From assembly GCA_021129895.1 (NCBI GenBank), contig JAJOKL010000098.1:4587-11859 (forward strand): 7,273 nt of DNA, written 5' to 3'. Both the position numbers and the translations under genes were made by a program. The notes beneath the pieces were generated by a model, which saw nothing but the letters and a program-made list of their open reading frames with translations, made no database searches and was not told where the DNA came from. The DNA comes from Candidatus Bipolaricaulota bacterium (GTDB lineage: Bacteria > Bipolaricaulota > Bipolaricaulia > Bipolaricaulales > Bipolaricaulaceae). This document shows, piece by piece, positions 5,407-7,273 of this stretch; the stretch's first letter is position 1; the number at the start of each line of letters is the position of its first letter.

Positions 5407-6698
5407 GCAAGGACAAGCCAGCCCGGGTATTCCATGCCGACCTGTGGGGCACGCGGGAGGAAAAGTACGACTGGCTTTCCGAGCATGACTGGAAACGAAC
5501 ACCCTGGCAGGGGATCCATCCCAGGCCGGAGTTTTACCTGTTCGTCCCCACAGACGAAAGGGCGCTCGAGCAATACCACACCTTCCCCAAAGTCACCGAG
5601 ATCTTCCCCGTTTACAGCGTGGGCATTGTCACCGCTCGGGATCGTCTGACCATCCGCTGGACCCCGGAGGAGGTCTGGACCACGGTGCTCAACTTCTCCC
5701 GCCTGGAGCCTGAGCTAGCCCGGGAAGCGTACGGGTTGGGGAAGGATGCCCGGGATTGGAAGGTGTCCCTGGCCCAGGAAGACCTGCGAAAAAGCGGGCC
5801 AGATCGGAAGCACATCGTGCCCATCCTGTATCGGCCCTTCGACGTACGTTATACGTATTACACTGGCCGGTCGCGTGGTTTTATCTGCATGCCCCGCCCC
5901 GAGGTGATGCGCCACATGCTGGCCGGTGAGAATCTGGCGCTTTGTATTGGAAGACAAGGCCAGGTAGTTGGTGGAGAAATATGGAATTTAGCTTTTTGCT
6001 CAGTATATGCTGAAGACTTCAACCTCTTCTACCGAGGCGGCAACGTTAATTTCCCTCTCTTCCTCTACTCCTCCGTGGACCAGGGTGATATCTTCGCCCA
6101 TCACGAAAGGGCGGAGCGGCAGCCTAACCTGAACGCGGAGCTGGTTCGGGAGTTGGCGGGGGCTTTCGGTGAAGAACCTGCGCCCGAGGACATCTTCCAC
6201 TACGTGTACGCCGTGCTCTACGCGCCTTCCTATCGGGAGAAATACGCCGAGTTCCTGCGCATCGACTTCCCCAGGATTCCCTTCACCTCCGATTACAAGC
6301 TATTCAAGCAACTGACCGAGCTGGGAAAGCGGCTGGTGGACCTACATCTTTTGCGATCGCCGGGACTCGACCCGCCCATCGCCCGCTTCCAAGGCGAGGG
6401 GGACGGTGAAGTGAAAACCGGCAAGAAGGGCCTGCGCTACGATCCGGAGAGCGAGCGCGTCTACATCAACGAAACGCAATATTTCGAGGGCGTGCCGCCC
6501 GAGGTGTGGGAGTATCAGATCGGCGGCTACCAGGTGGGCCACAAGTGGCTCAAGGACCGCAAGGGCCGAAAACTTTCCGCCGCCGAAATCCGCACCTATT
6601 GCCACATCGTCACCGCCCTCGCCAAAACCGTTAAGGTCCAAAACGCAGTTGATGAGCTGTTCGCTCCAGTGGAGAAGACGCCGCTAAAATCAAATTGA
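5403..6698 (+). CDS. Type IIG/ISP-like R-M enzyme, C-terminal piece: target-recognition/specificity region
   Basis: A 431-residue protein that continues the enzyme interrupted at 4746. It opens with KDKPARVFHADLWGTREEKY, which in single-chain relatives follows directly after the QQGVAIAFFLK-type strand. It then contains HIVPILYRPFDVRYTYY and GFICMPRPEVMRHML, typical of the C-terminal specificity region of type ISP/IIG enzymes, and NLFYRGGNVNFPLFLY. It has no methyltransferase or nuclease motif of its own, so it should act as a DNA-recognition subunit, by analogy with HsdS. The frame is open with no stops or frameshifts, which argues that it is still maintained. Its ATG overlaps the MNT stop (ATGA), and GGTGGGG lies 8 nt upstream, so it is probably translated by coupling or reinitiation. 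The stretch 5941-6000 is only 23/60 G+C, against 39/60 and 37/60 in nearby rows. It could be an unrelated orphan, but the sequence continuity makes that unlikely. Confidence 0.85.
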   Translation: MSKDKPARVFHADLWGTREEKYDWLSEHDWKRTPWQGIHPRPEFYLFVPTDERALEQYHTFPKVTEIFPVYSVGIVTARDRLTIRWTPEEVWTTVLNFSRLEPELAREAYGLGKDARDWKVSLAQEDLRKSGPDRKHIVPILYRPFDVRYTYYTGRSRGFICMPRPEVMRHMLAGENLALCIGRQGQVVGGEIWNLAFCSVYAEDFNLFYRGGNVNFPLFLYSSVDQGDIFAHHERAERQPNLNAELVRELAGAFGEEPAPEDIFHYVYAVLYAPSYREKYAEFLRIDFPRIPFTSDYKLFKQLTELGKRLVDLHLLRSPGLDPPIARFQGEGDGEVKTGKKGLRYDPESERVYINETQYFEGVPPEVWEYQIGGYQVGHKWLKDRKGRKLSAAEIRTYCHIVTALAKTVKVQNAVDELFAPVEKTPLKSN

Positions 6699-6721
6699 AC
6701 CCAACCGGAAGTCTAAGGGGG

Positions 6722-6731
6722 AAGGAGGTGA
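6722..6731 (+). promoter_or_regulatory. Strong Shine-Dalgarno deciding the start of the small membrane protein
   Basis: AAGGAGGTGA is a full complement of the conserved 16S rRNA 3' end. Its AGGAGG core ends 8 nt before the GTG at 6737. This selects GTG 6737 over the upstream TTG at 6695, and over the ATG at 6735, which opens a nine-codon dead end in another frame. Confidence 0.8.
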
Positions 6732-6736
6732 GTAAT

Positions 6737-7057
6737 GTGTTGGACGCTGTCAACTTGGCCGTAGGTCTCTTGGCGATCATCTTATCCATCACCAGCATCG
6801 TGGTGAGCATTGCTTATTCCTCTAAAGCGTCTTCCACGCTTGATAAAGTTAAGGACAAGGCTGATACCATCGAAAAGGATGTTCGGGACCGCCTGGACGA
6901 TCTCATCAAGCGCGCTGCTCCCTCAGAGCAGGAGCGGGCATTATCTGCTCTCATGCCTGAATTCCTCAGAGCGATCCTTAGGGACCCAGAAATGACAAAG
7001 TTTCTATTGAAGATGGCCGCAGAGCAGCAGGGAAACGAATCAAGTGACGCGAGTTGA
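6737..7057 (+). CDS. Small membrane-anchored helical protein, unknown function
   Basis: A 106-residue protein starting at GTG 6737 behind a perfect Shine-Dalgarno. One hydrophobic segment near the N-terminus (AVNLAVGLLAIILSITSIVV, about residues 5-24, continuing SIAYSSKA) predicts a single transmembrane helix. The rest is charged and helical: STLDKVKDKADTIEKDVRDRLDDLIKR looks able to form a short coiled coil, followed by a helical region (ALSALMPEFLRAILRDPEMTKFLLKMAAEQ) and a polar tail. With only three residues of charge information before the helix, topology is uncertain; a cytoplasmic C-terminus is not excluded. It lies 38 nt after the R-M C-terminal piece on the same strand, so it is probably cotranscribed. 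Its G+C is about 48% (29/60 in each of two rows counted), clearly below the R-M genes, which suggests a different origin. I do not recognise the family. Confidence 0.72.
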   Translation: MLDAVNLAVGLLAIILSITSIVVSIAYSSKASSTLDKVKDKADTIEKDVRDRLDDLIKRAAPSEQERALSALMPEFLRAILRDPEMTKFLLKMAAEQQGNESSDAS

Positions 7058-7059
7058 GT

Positions 7060-7100
7060 CTCGGAAAAAGTCTTTTCTTTGCGTTAGCGCGGGTTCCGAG
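7060..7100 (+). repeat. Inverted repeat downstream of the operon, possible terminator-like hairpin
   Basis: CTCGGAA (7060-7066) and TTCCGAG (7094-7100) are perfect complements around a 27-nt loop that contains a minor GCG-TTAG-CGC hairpin (7081-7090). It starts three bases after the TGA at 7055-7057. No T-run follows the stem, so a standard intrinsic terminator is not supported. It may instead protect the message end or be chance. Confidence 0.3.
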
Positions 7101-7180
7101 TGACTTACAAGCTTTGCCGTGAAATGCGGCAGAACAGGATGCGCTTCCCAACCCGGTGCTTGAAAGAGCTGGTGTAATTT

Positions 7181-7209
7181 TTGTTGCGGCCAGCGCTTAG
7201 CATTAAACT
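7181..7209 (+). promoter_or_regulatory. Weak promoter-like hexamers at right edge
   Basis: TTGTTG (7181-7186) and TAAACT (7204-7209) are 17 nt apart and could drive a gene beginning past the window. The -35 matches only 3 of 6 consensus bases, and no downstream gene is visible to support it. Confidence 0.15.
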
Positions 7210-7273
7210 CTTCCAGAAAGGTGCTGTGTTGAATAAGAGGGGCCTGAGGGACTATGATAGTGAGGGGTAAATT

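Larger units (their letters stand above)
7058..7273. other. Non-coding right edge
   Basis: I see no supportable gene in these 216 bases. They hold an inverted repeat just after the last stop, a small TGCCG/CGGCA hairpin (7115-7131), and weak promoter-like hexamers. The final bases (GAGGGGTAAATT) could be the ribosome-binding region of a gene that begins beyond the window. Confidence 0.5.

Noticed and set aside
6735..6764. ATG at 6735 as the start of the small membrane protein
   Set aside because: It is in another frame and reaches a stop after nine codons; the GTG at 6737 is in the correct frame.
7254..7273. ATG at 7254 opening a frame to the window edge
   Set aside because: Only six full codons are visible and the GAGGG before it is too close; it may instead be leader sequence of a gene beyond the edge.
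1..7273. CRISPR arrays, tRNA/rRNA genes, IS elements
   Set aside because: No regularly spaced repeats, cloverleaf-like segments, transposase genes or long terminal inverted repeats were seen by reading.

Overview
The window is a GC-rich bacterial chromosomal segment (hand counts near 62-65% G+C in typical rows). It uses GTG as well as ATG starts and has one textbook Shine-Dalgarno sequence. The sequence does not identify the organism. The compact, E/K/R-rich proteins would fit a thermophile, but that is only an impression.

Left half (36-2797, minus strand): a housekeeping-like cluster read in the order adenine deaminase (ade), a 66-residue two-helix membrane protein, and a metallo-beta-lactamase-fold hydrolase. 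The last two overlap. A putative promoter lies in the short gap after ade.

Right half (2878-7057, plus strand): a defence-type operon diverging from ade. It encodes a helicase-less, type IIG/ISP-like restriction-modification enzyme whose gene is split in two. The first piece (2878-4746) holds a PD-(D/E)xK nuclease domain and an N6-adenine methyltransferase with an NPPY motif. The second piece (5403-6698) holds the C-terminal target-recognition region. Between them sits a complete two-gene HEPN/minimal-nucleotidyltransferase (MNT) module (4724-5406), of the kind known as toxin-antitoxin. All four reading frames overlap (23, 28 and 4 nt), so there is no intergenic base from 2878 to 6698. Joining the two enzyme pieces at a shared AAGG (4735/5409) would restore one open frame of about 1048 codons. 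The likely history is that a HEPN-MNT cassette entered a single-chain R-M gene at the boundary between catalytic and specificity parts, and that both halves stayed open, probably as separate subunits. This is the most interesting feature of the window.

A small membrane-anchored helical protein of unknown function (6737-7057) follows, with a perfect Shine-Dalgarno and distinctly lower G+C (about 48%). The last 216 bases contain no supportable gene, only an inverted repeat and weak promoter-like hexamers.
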